In this document: positions 1 to 6,909 of the stretch, in pieces
Layout of the letters: each line of letters opens with the position of its first letter
How positions within the stretch are numbered: position 1 is the stretch's first letter
From: an uncultured Rhodocyclaceae bacterium
Lineage (GTDB): Bacteria; Pseudomonadota; Gammaproteobacteria; Burkholderiales; Rhodocyclaceae
Length of the DNA stretch: 11,236 bases
Reading direction: 5' to 3'
Assembly: GCA_937892345.1 (NCBI GenBank)
Contig: CALAGF010000211.1
Coordinates: 1-11,236, forward strand
The notes under the pieces: generated by a model
Database searches by the model: none
The model's input: the letters and a program-made list of their open reading frames with translations, nothing else
Told to the model about the DNA's origin: nothing
Translations under genes and position numbers: made by a program

Positions 1-410
1 GCTCGCCGCAGACCACGCATCAGGCTGCCCAGTCCGGGCAGCTTCATGTACAACTCTTCAGCGGTATCCCAGTAATCGCGGTGATAGCACACCTTGCCGT
101 CAGCGTTGAACTTGAGATGCGAGACGCCGCGCATCTTCTGCGGCTGGCCCTTGCCCCAAAGGCGCACGCGAAAGTGGAACGACCACACCAGCATGGCGCC
201 ACCGGCATCAACCACCTGCTCCTCGACGACAAAGCGCGGCTCGTCCACCTGTTTGAACATGTGGGCAAAAATGCGCTCGATGGCGGGTAGACCGTGCACT
301 TCGTTGAAGGGGTCCTTGAACCAGGCGTCGGCACTGTAAAACTCGCCAAAACGCGACAGCGTCGCCGGCGTCAGGGTCTGATAAAAATCGATCAGGGTGC
401 GATGCGGCAT
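1..410 (-). CDS. NTF2/SnoaL-like domain protein (partial, C-terminus beyond the left edge)
   Basis: The reading frame opens at an ATG at 410 and runs off the window after 136 residues. The start is supported by a GGAG ribosome-binding motif about 8 nt upstream and by the 3 nt gap to the stop of the dehydrogenase gene. The protein begins MPHRTLIDFYQTL and has the alternating hydrophobic and aromatic pattern of the nuclear transport factor 2 / SnoaL cone fold. Typical segments are an early FYxxDAWFKDPFN stretch (about residues 24-36), VWSFHFRV (about 75-82) and HRDYWD (about 112-117). Members of this fold bind small hydrophobic ligands or act as isomerases and hydrolases; no specific activity can be read here. 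It is the last visible gene of the leftward operon, and similar small proteins accompany CFA-synthase-like clusters in other proteobacteria. The function is therefore probably tied to lipid modification, but this is inference from context. Confidence 0.8.
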   Translation of the reverse strand, partial: MPHRTLIDFYQTLTPATLSRFGEFYSADAWFKDPFNEVHGLPAIERIFAHMFKQVDEPRFVVEEQVVDAGGAMLVWSFHFRVRLWGKGQPQKMRGVSHLKFNADGKVCYHRDYWDTAEELYMKLPGLGSLMRGLRR

Positions 411-413
411 GCG

Positions 414-1175
414 TCAGGCTCCAGTAATGCGGCGGATGAGCGGGAAATACCAGCGGTAGGGCAATAGCGACAACAGCTTGAGCAATCGGGTAAAACGCTT
501 GGGATAATGAATTTCAAACCCGCCGGCGGCAAAGCCGGCGAGCGTGGCTTCTGCGGCCTGTTCCACGGTCAACAGCGCCGGCATGGCAAAATCATTCCTG
601 GCCGTCAGGCGGGTGGCGACGAAGCCGGGATTGATCAGCCAGACGCCAATTTTTTCCGGGGCCAGATCGAGATAAAGGCACTCGGCAAAATGGATCAACG
701 CGGCCTTGCCCGGGCCGTAGGCGATGGCCTTTGGCAGCCCGCGATAACCGGCCACGCTGGCCACAAAGGCAATGCCGCCACCGGCCGGCAGATCCTTGAG
801 CACACAGCCGGTCAATTTGGCCGCTGCGGTGAAGTTGACCGCAAACAGACGCTCGGCAGTTTCAATAGCGAAATCTTTTGCGCCCATCGGCACGTAGTCG
901 CCGGCCAGATAAATCACCAGATCGATGCCGCCCCAGCGTGCCAGCATCTCCTGCCTGCACGCAGCGAGCGCCCCGGGGTCGTTGGCATCGCAAGGCAGCA
1001 GGAGTGCTTCGGGCAGGGCCAGCGCTTCCAGCTTGTCACGATTGCGCGCACTCAGCGCGATGCGTGCGCCACGAACGGCCAGTTGGCGGGCCATCTCGGC
1101 ACCGATACCACTGGAGGCACCCACCAGCCAGACGCGCTTGCCGGCCCAGTCGCGGATCACCGGGTTCATTGCCAT
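414..1175 (-). CDS. Short-chain dehydrogenase/reductase (SDR family)
   Basis: A 253-residue classical SDR, normal length for the family. It likely catalyses NAD(P)(H)-dependent oxidation or reduction of a hydroxyl or keto group. The cofactor glycine motif GASSGIG lies at residues 19-25. Catalytic residues are visible as Ser140 (FVASVAG), Tyr153 and Lys157 (YGPGK), with Asn114 in FAVNF as the fourth tetrad member. The usual NNAG motif is changed to YLAG (89-92). The following PGFVATRL segment (183-190) is standard. A hydrophobic, Arg-rich C-terminus (about 225-253) could contact membrane. The start at 1175 has GAGG 5 nt upstream; a second ATG two codons later is possible. It sits 7 nt after the DUF3833 gene and 3 nt before the NTF2-like gene, so it is co-transcribed. 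The substrate is unknown; a modified acyl chain is plausible from the operon. Confidence 0.93.
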   Translation of the reverse strand: MAMNPVIRDWAGKRVWLVGASSGIGAEMARQLAVRGARIALSARNRDKLEALALPEALLLPCDANDPGALAACRQEMLARWGGIDLVIYLAGDYVPMGAKDFAIETAERLFAVNFTAAAKLTGCVLKDLPAGGGIAFVASVAGYRGLPKAIAYGPGKAALIHFAECLYLDLAPEKIGVWLINPGFVATRLTARNDFAMPALLTVEQAAEATLAGFAAGGFEIHYPKRFTRLLKLLSLLPYRWYFPLIRRITGA

Positions 1176-1182
1176 CGCAGCC

Positions 1183-1704
1183 TCAACGCTTCACGAAGGT
1201 CAGCGACACTTCACCGAGTCCGATGCCCCATTTGGACATGTAGGCGCGATTGATCATCACCTTGTCGTCCATCAGGAACATCCAGTCGTCAAAATTGACG
1301 TGATACACGCTGCCGTCGACGGGCAAGGCCAGCACGTAACGCCAGCGCAGGGCATTGCCGGCGACTTCGCCGACCGCCTCGCCGATCACGTCATCGGCCC
1401 GCCCGCGGTAGCTGCCGTCCGGCTGCCGGGTCAAGGTCCACACCCGTTTCGAGGTCGTACCGTCAGACCAGGTGAAATGCTCGTCGAGGACGCCAACGCC
1501 ATCCTTCCATTGCGCATCGATCAGCACGTGAAAACGCTTCTTCACCTCACCTGAGCGCCCCTGAAAAATCCCCCAGGCATCGAGTTGACCGGAGAGATAC
1601 TGCTCCAGTTTGAGTGGCGGCGTTTCTGCGCGGTACTGTTCAACCCCCTTGGACGCACAGCCTCCAAGGCCCAGTGTCAGGGCAGCAACGAGCAATAATT
1701 TCAT
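1183..1704 (-). CDS. DUF3833-type outer-membrane/periplasmic lipoprotein
   Basis: A 173-residue protein with a bacterial lipoprotein signal. Residues 1-15 form a short hydrophobic leader ending LGLGG, followed by the lipobox cysteine Cys16 and CASKG. The mature part contains LEQYLSGQLDAWGIFQGRSG and, near the C-terminus, FDDWMFLMDDKVMINRAYMSKWG and LGEVSLTFVKR. I recognise these as the DUF3833 family, whose function is unknown. The frame stays open far upstream inside the transporter gene, but the start is set at ATG 1704. There GGAG lies 8 nt upstream, the lipoprotein leader begins, and the ATGA overlap with the transporter stop indicates translational coupling. The residue after Cys16 is Ala, not Asp, so sorting to the outer membrane is expected. 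The protein may bind or carry a modified lipid at the cell envelope, but that is inferred only from its neighbours. Confidence 0.88.
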   Translation of the reverse strand: MKLLLVAALTLGLGGCASKGVEQYRAETPPLKLEQYLSGQLDAWGIFQGRSGEVKKRFHVLIDAQWKDGVGVLDEHFTWSDGTTSKRVWTLTRQPDGSYRGRADDVIGEAVGEVAGNALRWRYVLALPVDGSVYHVNFDDWMFLMDDKVMINRAYMSKWGIGLGEVSLTFVKR

Positions 1705-2939
1705 GATTCGATCTCCAGAGAATGTCGCCAGCGCCACAAAAGCAGCGCAGCGAGTCCCTTGAACAGCAAGGGCAGAAAAGCATAGGCAAACACCAGCGCC
1801 GACAGCCCGGTGCTGCCGCCCGGCGCGTAACCGAACGCCCCCACCAGCGGCAAGGCAAGTCCGGCAGCCAGCGCCAGATTCAGCTTGGTGACCAAGTTCC
1901 AGATGCCGAAACAGGTCCCCGACATCGCGCAGCGCTCGCCCAGATCGGCGGCAATGGCTGCCGGCAAGCTGAGGTCGGCACCCAGCGCCAGCCCCGAGAG
2001 CAGGCAGATCAATGCGAATGGCCAGAGATCGCCCGCCCCCAGCAGGCCGGCGCCGGCAAAGGCCAGCATCGCCAGCAGCATGGCGGCCAGCCAGGCGAGC
2101 GCCCGACCCAGGCGCCGCGCAACACCCAACCACAAAGGCAAGGAGCCGGCACCGGCAATGAAGTAGAGCGCGAGCAAGGCACCACCGGCATCGGCTACCG
2201 CCAACTGATCAGCGACAAAAAAGAGAAAGAGGGTCGCCGGCAAGGCCGAAGCGATCCCGTTGAGCACAAAAACCATCAGCAGCCGGCGGAAAGCCTGCTC
2301 CGCCAGCATGGTGCGCAACCCGGCAAACAAATCTGCTGGCGAGGATTCCCCGGCAATCCGCTTGCTCACTTGCCCGGAGCGCCACCAGCCCAGACTGACC
2401 AGCGCAGAAAGCAGCAGTAGCGGCGGTAAAAGCCAGGAAAGTCTTTGCACTCCAGCTTGCAGATCACTGGCGAGTAACGCAGGCAGCGCCGCAGCCAGCA
2501 CCACCCCGACCAGGCCAAAACCCTCACGTGCTGCGGTCAAGCGCGTTCTCGTCACAGAATCTCCGGCGATACCTGCGCCCCAGGCCTGATAAGCGACGGA
2601 AGCCGCAGAAAAACCAAGATAAGTAACCAGCAAGGAGAGCAGCAACCACAGCGCCGGCGAAGGCCCTTGCGGATTGAGCAAAGCCACAAAGCCTGCAGCA
2701 AAGGGAAGCAATGCCAGCGCGACCATCCGCGGCCGGGACACACGATCCGCCAGCCAGCCCAGCACCGGGTCGATGGCTGCGTCAAACAGCCTTGCCACAA
2801 GCAGCACGACGCCCAGCCAGGCCAGCTCCAGCCCCGTGCTTGCCGCATAGAAACCGGGGAGATGAACGTAGATCGGCAGCGCGGCAAAGGCCAGCGGCAA
2901 GCCGAGCAATCCGTAGGCCAGGACGCCGCCGTGGGTCAT
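1701..2939 (-). CDS. MFS_2/GPH-type transporter (sugar:cation symporter-like)
   Basis: A 412-residue polytopic inner-membrane protein with about twelve hydrophobic segments. The N-terminal signature RLFDAAIDPVLGWLADR (residues 50-66) and the general layout match the glycoside-pentoside-hexuronide / MFS_2 branch. The start was placed at ATG 2939 (MTHGGVLAYGLLG), not at the longer open frame reaching 3038. The upstream part encodes an unrelated, charged stretch and overlaps the neighbour, whereas 2939 leaves a one-base gap after its stop. No strong ribosome-binding motif is visible, so translation is probably coupled to the preceding gene. The stop overlaps the lipoprotein start (ATGA). Members of this branch can also move lipids (the MFSD2 and LplT relatives), so lipid or fatty-acid movement is a reasonable alternative to sugar transport in this operon. 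The substrate cannot be determined from sequence. Confidence 0.9.
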   Translation of the reverse strand: MTHGGVLAYGLLGLPLAFAALPIYVHLPGFYAASTGLELAWLGVVLLVARLFDAAIDPVLGWLADRVSRPRMVALALLPFAAGFVALLNPQGPSPALWLLLSLLVTYLGFSAASVAYQAWGAGIAGDSVTRTRLTAAREGFGLVGVVLAAALPALLASDLQAGVQRLSWLLPPLLLLSALVSLGWWRSGQVSKRIAGESSPADLFAGLRTMLAEQAFRRLLMVFVLNGIASALPATLFLFFVADQLAVADAGGALLALYFIAGAGSLPLWLGVARRLGRALAWLAAMLLAMLAFAGAGLLGAGDLWPFALICLLSGLALGADLSLPAAIAADLGERCAMSGTCFGIWNLVTKLNLALAAGLALPLVGAFGYAPGGSTGLSALVFAYAFLPLLFKGLAALLLWRWRHSLEIES

Positions 2940-2940
2940 A

Positions 2941-3516
2941 TCAGTCCAGCGGCAGCTTGAGCAAACGGGCGCGCAAAGCCGGTGCGCTGGTCCGCGGATC
3001 GAGCCAGATGGCAAAAAACGCACGCGCAAAATCGGCATCGCGAACCTCGCCGATCAAGCGCTCTCCCTGATAAAAACTCGCACCGTCGGCCTGCCATACC
3101 CCGAGCAGATGATCGCCATCACCGACATCGGGAAAGAGCTTGCGCATGATCTCTCCCCAACGGGCAAGCTTGGCCTCATCGCTGACAAAAGTACGCATTT
3201 CATTGACGCTGGCTTCGGCGATGGCAATGCCGGCCAGGCGGCGCTTGTAATCCAGACGCAGGGCCAGCGGCGGGCGTTGCGGATCGCCCGCGGCCGACAA
3301 ACTGGCTTCATACACAAGAAAGCCGAAACGCCGATACTGACCCGAGCCCCAAGGCTTGAAGCCACTCGCCGGGCGCGCCTGAACGCCGGCGATCGGCAGC
3401 AGGCACAGGCTCACTGCAGCAAGCAGCGTTTTCAGCAGGTATCTACGGTCAACCGCCGCCGGTGCGCAAAAATCACCGTCGTTCCCGCCGCGGCTGGAGG
3501 TGACGGGCTCAGGCAT
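2941..3516 (-). CDS. Exported chalcone-isomerase-like protein
   Basis: A 191-residue protein resembling the bacterial chalcone isomerase-like family (Chalcone_3 type). Recognisable parts are YRRFGFLVYEASL (about 61-73), the YKRRLAGIAIAEASVNEM stretch (about 89-106) and the C-terminal FARAFFAIWLDPRTSAPALRARLL. The N-terminus carries an export signal: VDRRYLLK (22-29) followed by a hydrophobic run to about residue 44 and a likely cleavage after VQA (45-47). The paired arginines resemble a Tat motif, although Ser/Thr is replaced by Asp. The start at ATG 3516 overlaps the methyltransferase stop by 8 nt and has no good ribosome-binding motif, which suggests translational coupling. The 20-odd residues before the signal are unusual and the true start could be later. 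Bacterial members generally are not flavonoid enzymes. Fatty-acid binding, as in related plant proteins, fits the operon but is inference. Confidence 0.85.
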   Translation of the reverse strand: MPEPVTSSRGGNDGDFCAPAAVDRRYLLKTLLAAVSLCLLPIAGVQARPASGFKPWGSGQYRRFGFLVYEASLSAAGDPQRPPLALRLDYKRRLAGIAIAEASVNEMRTFVSDEAKLARWGEIMRKLFPDVGDGDHLLGVWQADGASFYQGERLIGEVRDADFARAFFAIWLDPRTSAPALRARLLKLPLD

Positions 3517-4708
3517 GGGTCAGTTCAAACTGGACGACATCGATATTCCCGGCCAGGAATCCGGCCTCGCAATAGCACAGATACATGCGCCAGAGCCGAC
3601 GGAAGGTGTCGTCAAAGCCGAGCTTCTGGATTTCCGGCCAGCGCTGCTCGAAGCTGCTGCGCCATTCGGCCAGGGTACGGGCATAGTCGTGGCCGAAGGC
3701 GAATTCGTCGCTGACTTTCAGGCCGGCCTTGGCGGCCTGCGCCCGGAATGCACTGCGCGACGGCAGCATGCCGCCGGGGAAGATGTACTGCTGAATGAAA
3801 TCGGTGCCCTTGCGGTAGTCGGCAAACAGGGCGTCGTGAATGGTAATGCTCTGCACCACGGCCTTGCCGCCCGGCTTCAGGGAGGCCGCCAGGGTTTCAA
3901 AGTAGCTCGGCCACCAGCGTTCGCCAACCGCCTCGAACATCTCGATCGAGACCACATGGTCAAAACGTTCATTCAGATCACGGTAATCCTGCAGGCGCAG
4001 ATCGGCCCCGGGCACGCGGGCCTGCGCCCAAGCCAATTGGGCCGGCGACAAGGTCAGACCGGTGATGTCGATACCACGGGCAGCGGCCATTTCAGCAAAG
4101 CCGCCCCAGCCGCAGCCAATTTCCAGCACCCGCTCACCCGCCCGGGCCTGCAGGCGATCCAGAATACGGCCGTACTTGGCCTGCTGCGCGCCACGCAGGC
4201 TGCCATCATCCGCCTCGTGGTAAATGGCCGCCGAATAGCTCATGGTGTCATCCAGCCACAGGCGGTAGAAATCATTGCCCAGATCGTAGTGCGCCATGAT
4301 GTTGCGGCGACTGCCGGCGCGACTGTTGCGATTCAGCCAGTGACGGACACGGGCTGCGAGCAATTGGCGCCAGGACCCGTACACCGCCTTTTTCAAAGCC
4401 TCCCGGTTGCGCGCGAGCAAACCGAGCAAGGCAGTGATGTCCGGCGAATCCCACTGGCCGTCGAGATAGGCTTCGGCCAGCCCGATATCCCCGCGCGCCA
4501 GTACCCGGCCGAACATCGCCTCATCATGGACGTGCAGGACAACCCCCGGCTCGCCCTCGCCGAACAGTGCACTGGCGCCGTCAGGCAAACGCACTTCAAG
4601 GCGACCGTTGTCCAGTTTTTCCAGCATTCTGAAGACAGTGCGGGTATCGCGCTTGAAGCCGCTGGAGGAAAGCGACCGGCTGCCGTTCAGCGTCATTGTG
4701 TGATTCAT
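3509..4708 (-). CDS. CFA-synthase-like SAM-dependent fatty-acyl methyltransferase (UfaM-like candidate)
   Basis: A 399-residue class I methyltransferase of the cyclopropane-fatty-acid synthase family, acting on unsaturated acyl chains of membrane phospholipids with S-adenosylmethionine. HYDLGNDFYRLWLD lies at 140-153, the SAM-binding motif VLEIGCGWGG at 194-203, DYRDL at 241-245, EMFEAVG at 256-262, and YIFPGG at 308-313. By recalled alignment to E. coli Cfa, Glu259 and Tyr342 of the bicarbonate site are kept. The cysteine ligand is Ala160 and the histidine is Gln286, so simple methylation as in UfaM-type enzymes is more likely than ring formation. The start at ATG 4708 has AGGAG 8 nt upstream and an ATGA overlap with DUF1365; the longer frame to 4873 is a shadow of that gene. 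It is the central enzyme of the operon. Family assignment is firm; the exact product is inference. Confidence 0.93.
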   Translation of the reverse strand: MNHTMTLNGSRSLSSSGFKRDTRTVFRMLEKLDNGRLEVRLPDGASALFGEGEPGVVLHVHDEAMFGRVLARGDIGLAEAYLDGQWDSPDITALLGLLARNREALKKAVYGSWRQLLAARVRHWLNRNSRAGSRRNIMAHYDLGNDFYRLWLDDTMSYSAAIYHEADDGSLRGAQQAKYGRILDRLQARAGERVLEIGCGWGGFAEMAAARGIDITGLTLSPAQLAWAQARVPGADLRLQDYRDLNERFDHVVSIEMFEAVGERWWPSYFETLAASLKPGGKAVVQSITIHDALFADYRKGTDFIQQYIFPGGMLPSRSAFRAQAAKAGLKVSDEFAFGHDYARTLAEWRSSFEQRWPEIQKLGFDDTFRRLWRMYLCYCEAGFLAGNIDVVQFELTHA

Positions 4709-5475
4709 TTTGTCGGCTCCTGTAGGGGTTGGGATGTATTGGGGGCGCGGGCGCCCACGAAAGGCACGCGCTTGAGCCACAGCTTCAGCGCCTGCCAGTG
4801 AATGCGCAGGATCACGCCGAGCGTGAGCACCGGCATGCGCAGGAAGGCGCGCAGCAGATTGCTTGCGGTCCACGCCTGCGCCTTGCCGGAAATCGAAGTC
4901 AGCAGCAATTCACCTTCGGCATCGTCGTAATCAATGCGGGCCAGATGTGTCTGCTGCGTTTGCCGGAAGCGGAAGCGATATCCGCCCTCGACCTTGCAGA
5001 ACGGCGAGACATGGAAGGCTTTTCCGGCATGCATCTCCGCCCCATCGGGCAAGGGTTTGCCGCCGTCGTGCAGCAAGTAACTGTGGCTGCCGCCGAAGGT
5101 GTTATTCACTTCGGCCAGCACCGCGATCAGCGCGCCGTCGCCGTTGTGGCAAAACCAGAAGCTGACCGGATTGAAGACAAAGCCGCAGACCCGCGGAAAA
5201 GTCTGCAGGATGATTTCGCCATCAGCCGCCAGCCCCTGCGAGCGCAACAGACTTTCGATCCAGGGCAACAAAGGCGAACCATCGCGCGGACCGTGGTCCA
5301 GACTGTTGAAACTCAGCAGATTCCAGCGGTCGACCGAAAAAATGCCGCAATTTGCCTGCGCCAGCTGCCGTAGCGGCAACTGCACATAAAACACCGGATA
5401 CACAAAAGCATTCACCACCGGGCGCAAACGCCGATGCATCACATGACCCAGGAGCAGACGCGGACTGGCCATCAT
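4705..5475 (-). CDS. DUF1365 family protein
   Basis: A 256-residue protein of the DUF1365 family, near the usual length. Family motifs are visible: an N-terminal GHVMHRRLRPVVNAFVYPVFY (10-30), FNPVSFWFCH (101-110), EVNNTFGGSHSY (122-133) and KAFHVSPF (152-159). A hydrophobic C-terminal helix (about 214-230) could anchor it to the membrane. Genes of this family are almost always next to a flavin amine-oxidase-like gene and a CFA-synthase-like gene, exactly as here, so it probably takes part in modifying the methylated acyl chain. Its chemistry is not established to my knowledge. Two adjacent ATG codons (5475 and 5472) are possible starts with only a weak ribosome-binding motif. The 5 nt gap to the flavoprotein stop suggests coupling. 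The stop overlaps the methyltransferase start. Confidence 0.93.
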   Translation of the reverse strand: MMASPRLLLGHVMHRRLRPVVNAFVYPVFYVQLPLRQLAQANCGIFSVDRWNLLSFNSLDHGPRDGSPLLPWIESLLRSQGLAADGEIILQTFPRVCGFVFNPVSFWFCHNGDGALIAVLAEVNNTFGGSHSYLLHDGGKPLPDGAEMHAGKAFHVSPFCKVEGGYRFRFRQTQQTHLARIDYDDAEGELLLTSISGKAQAWTASNLLRAFLRMPVLTLGVILRIHWQALKLWLKRVPFVGARAPNTSQPLQEPTK

Positions 5476-5480
5476 CTTCG

Positions 5481-6812
5481 TCAGGCAACAGCCCGCTCGG
5501 GCGGCAAAAGCGTATTGGCAGATTGCCAGGGCGCGGTGACCGCCAGCGCATTCGCCACCCGCAAGGCGGACTTGAGACCATCCTCGTGGAAGCCGTAACT
5601 CCCCCAGGCACCCGCCAACCAGATACCCCCGCGGCCCTGAATTCGCCAGAAGTCCTCAAGCAGGCGCTGCTGGGCAGCAATTGCCGCGGCATCGAACACC
5701 GGATGCGCATAGTCGAATGCTGCGAGCACTTTGGCCGGGTCCGGCTCGATCACCGGATTCAGGGTCACCACGACCGGCGTTTCAAACGGCAAGGGCTGCA
5801 AGCGGTTGATCAGATAGGAGACACCGACCGGCTGCTCGCCATCTTTCGCACTGCCGGCAAAGTAATTCCACGCCGACCACAAAGCTTTGCGCTTGGGCAG
5901 CAGGGCGGCATCGGTGTGCAGCACGGCACGGTTGGGCTGATAGCGGATTGCCGCCAACACCTCACGCTGCGCCTCGCTGGCAGCGCCGCCCAGGATCTGC
6001 AGCGCCTGATCGCTATGGCACGCCATCACCACTTGATCAAAGTAATCACTGCCCTGCGCATGGATCACCCGCAGGCCACGGCCCTCATGGTGGATGCTGC
6101 TCACCGGGCAAGCCAGGCGAATGTCGGCGATGTGGGCAGCGAGGCGCTTGACGTATTCTCGTCCACCACCCAAAACCGTGCGCCAACTGGGCCGGTCAAA
6201 AATCTGCAGCAATCCGTGGTTCTGGCAAAAGCGGACAAAGGACGCAAGCGGCATGCCGCGCATCTGGCCGGTAGGGCAAGACCAGATCGCCGCAGCCATT
6301 GGCAGCAAATACCAATCGGCGAATTGCGCCGAGTAGCCACCGGCCTGCAAAAACGCGTCCAGCGTGCCGGCATCACCGGGATGGGTTTCCAGCCAAACCC
6401 GACTTTCGCGATTGAAGCGCAGGATATCGGAAAGCATCCGCCAGAAGGCCGGGCGCAGCAGATTGCTTTTCTGCCCGAACACGGTCGCGAGATTGCTGCC
6501 CGCCCATTCCAGCGCAGGCGTGTCCAGCACCACGGAAAAGGACATTTCGGTGTCGACCGAATCGACGCCCAGATGGTCGAACATCGCAATCAGATTGGGG
6601 TAGGTGCGTTCGTTGAACACCAGAAAGCCGGTATCCACCGGATGCGTTTTTCCCTCCAGCGTGACGTCGACCGTATTGGTATGGCCGCCGAGATACTGCC
6701 CGGCTTCGAACAAGGTCACGTCGTACTTGCCAGCAAGCAACCAGGCGGAAGCCAAGCCGGAAATCCCGGCACCTACCACGGCAATTCTCTGCCTTGCATT
6801 CATTCGGTCCAT
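5481..6812 (-). CDS. FAD-dependent amine-oxidase-like oxidoreductase/desaturase
   Basis: A 443-residue flavoprotein. The dinucleotide-binding motif VVGAGISG (GxGxxG at 14-19) is followed by Glu36, expected to bind the FAD ribose, and LGGHTNTV (41-48). The C-terminal FAD-contacting segment is LAGAWGSYGFHEDGLKSALRVANAL (about 399-423). This places it in the flavin amine oxidase / phytoene-desaturase-like superfamily, in the subgroup paired with DUF1365 and CFA-synthase-like genes. In characterised clusters the analogous flavoprotein desaturates a methylated fatty acid during furan fatty acid formation, or reduces the methylene intermediate to a methyl branch. Which reaction occurs here is not readable. 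Start at 6812: GGGAG lies 6 nt upstream. The last ten or so residues look like an unstructured tail. It opens the closely packed operon; the 97 nt gap to the peroxidase gene holds a hairpin and possibly a separate start of transcription. Confidence 0.93.
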   Translation of the reverse strand: MDRMNARQRIAVVGAGISGLASAWLLAGKYDVTLFEAGQYLGGHTNTVDVTLEGKTHPVDTGFLVFNERTYPNLIAMFDHLGVDSVDTEMSFSVVLDTPALEWAGSNLATVFGQKSNLLRPAFWRMLSDILRFNRESRVWLETHPGDAGTLDAFLQAGGYSAQFADWYLLPMAAAIWSCPTGQMRGMPLASFVRFCQNHGLLQIFDRPSWRTVLGGGREYVKRLAAHIADIRLACPVSSIHHEGRGLRVIHAQGSDYFDQVVMACHSDQALQILGGAASEAQREVLAAIRYQPNRAVLHTDAALLPKRKALWSAWNYFAGSAKDGEQPVGVSYLINRLQPLPFETPVVVTLNPVIEPDPAKVLAAFDYAHPVFDAAAIAAQQRLLEDFWRIQGRGGIWLAGAWGSYGFHEDGLKSALRVANALAVTAPWQSANTLLPPERAVA

Positions 6813-6830
6813 GCTGGACTCCCGTCAAAG

Positions 6831-6858
6831 GCAGCGGGTGACTGAAGTCACCGGCTGC
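6831..6858. repeat. Perfectly nested inverted repeat between the peroxidase and flavoprotein genes
   Basis: Arms GCAGC-x-GGTGACT and AGTCACC-x-GCTGC are separated by two bases, giving a 12-bp stem with one G-G mismatch. No T tract follows on either strand, so it is not a typical rho-independent terminator. In the leftward transcript it ends about 18 nt before the flavoprotein start codon. It may therefore stabilise or process the mRNA, attenuate read-through, or be an operator. The rest of 6813-6909 shows only the ribosome-binding motif and no clear promoter. Confidence 0.6.
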
Positions 6859-6909
6859 GAGTTCGTATTCAGATCAACAACTGCGAGCCTCATGATTTCG
6901 CGCCCCGCT

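Noticed and set aside
1705..2133. Long upstream extension of the DUF3833 frame
   Set aside because: It runs through the transporter gene. The lipoprotein leader starting at 1704 sets the true N-terminus.
3500..4801. 433-codon open frame on the plus strand
   Set aside because: It is antisense to the CFA-like methyltransferase, whose motifs are clear in the minus frame; no family resemblance is seen in the plus-strand product.
4709..4873. N-terminal extension of the methyltransferase to 4873
   Set aside because: It overlaps the DUF1365 gene, encodes an Ala/Arg-rich non-family stretch, and ATG 4708 has AGGAG at good spacing plus the ATGA overlap.
5352..6845. 497-codon open frame on the plus strand
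   Set aside because: It lies antisense to the flavoprotein and DUF1365 genes. Its translation is Gln/His/Arg-rich with no recognisable domain, typical of a shadow frame in GC-rich DNA.
6825..6893. 22-residue minus-strand ORF (MRLAVVDLNTNSQPVTSVTRCL) in the gap before the flavoprotein
   Set aside because: There is only a poor ribosome-binding motif at long spacing, no recognisable leader-peptide feature, and its second half is the hairpin sequence. It could be chance.
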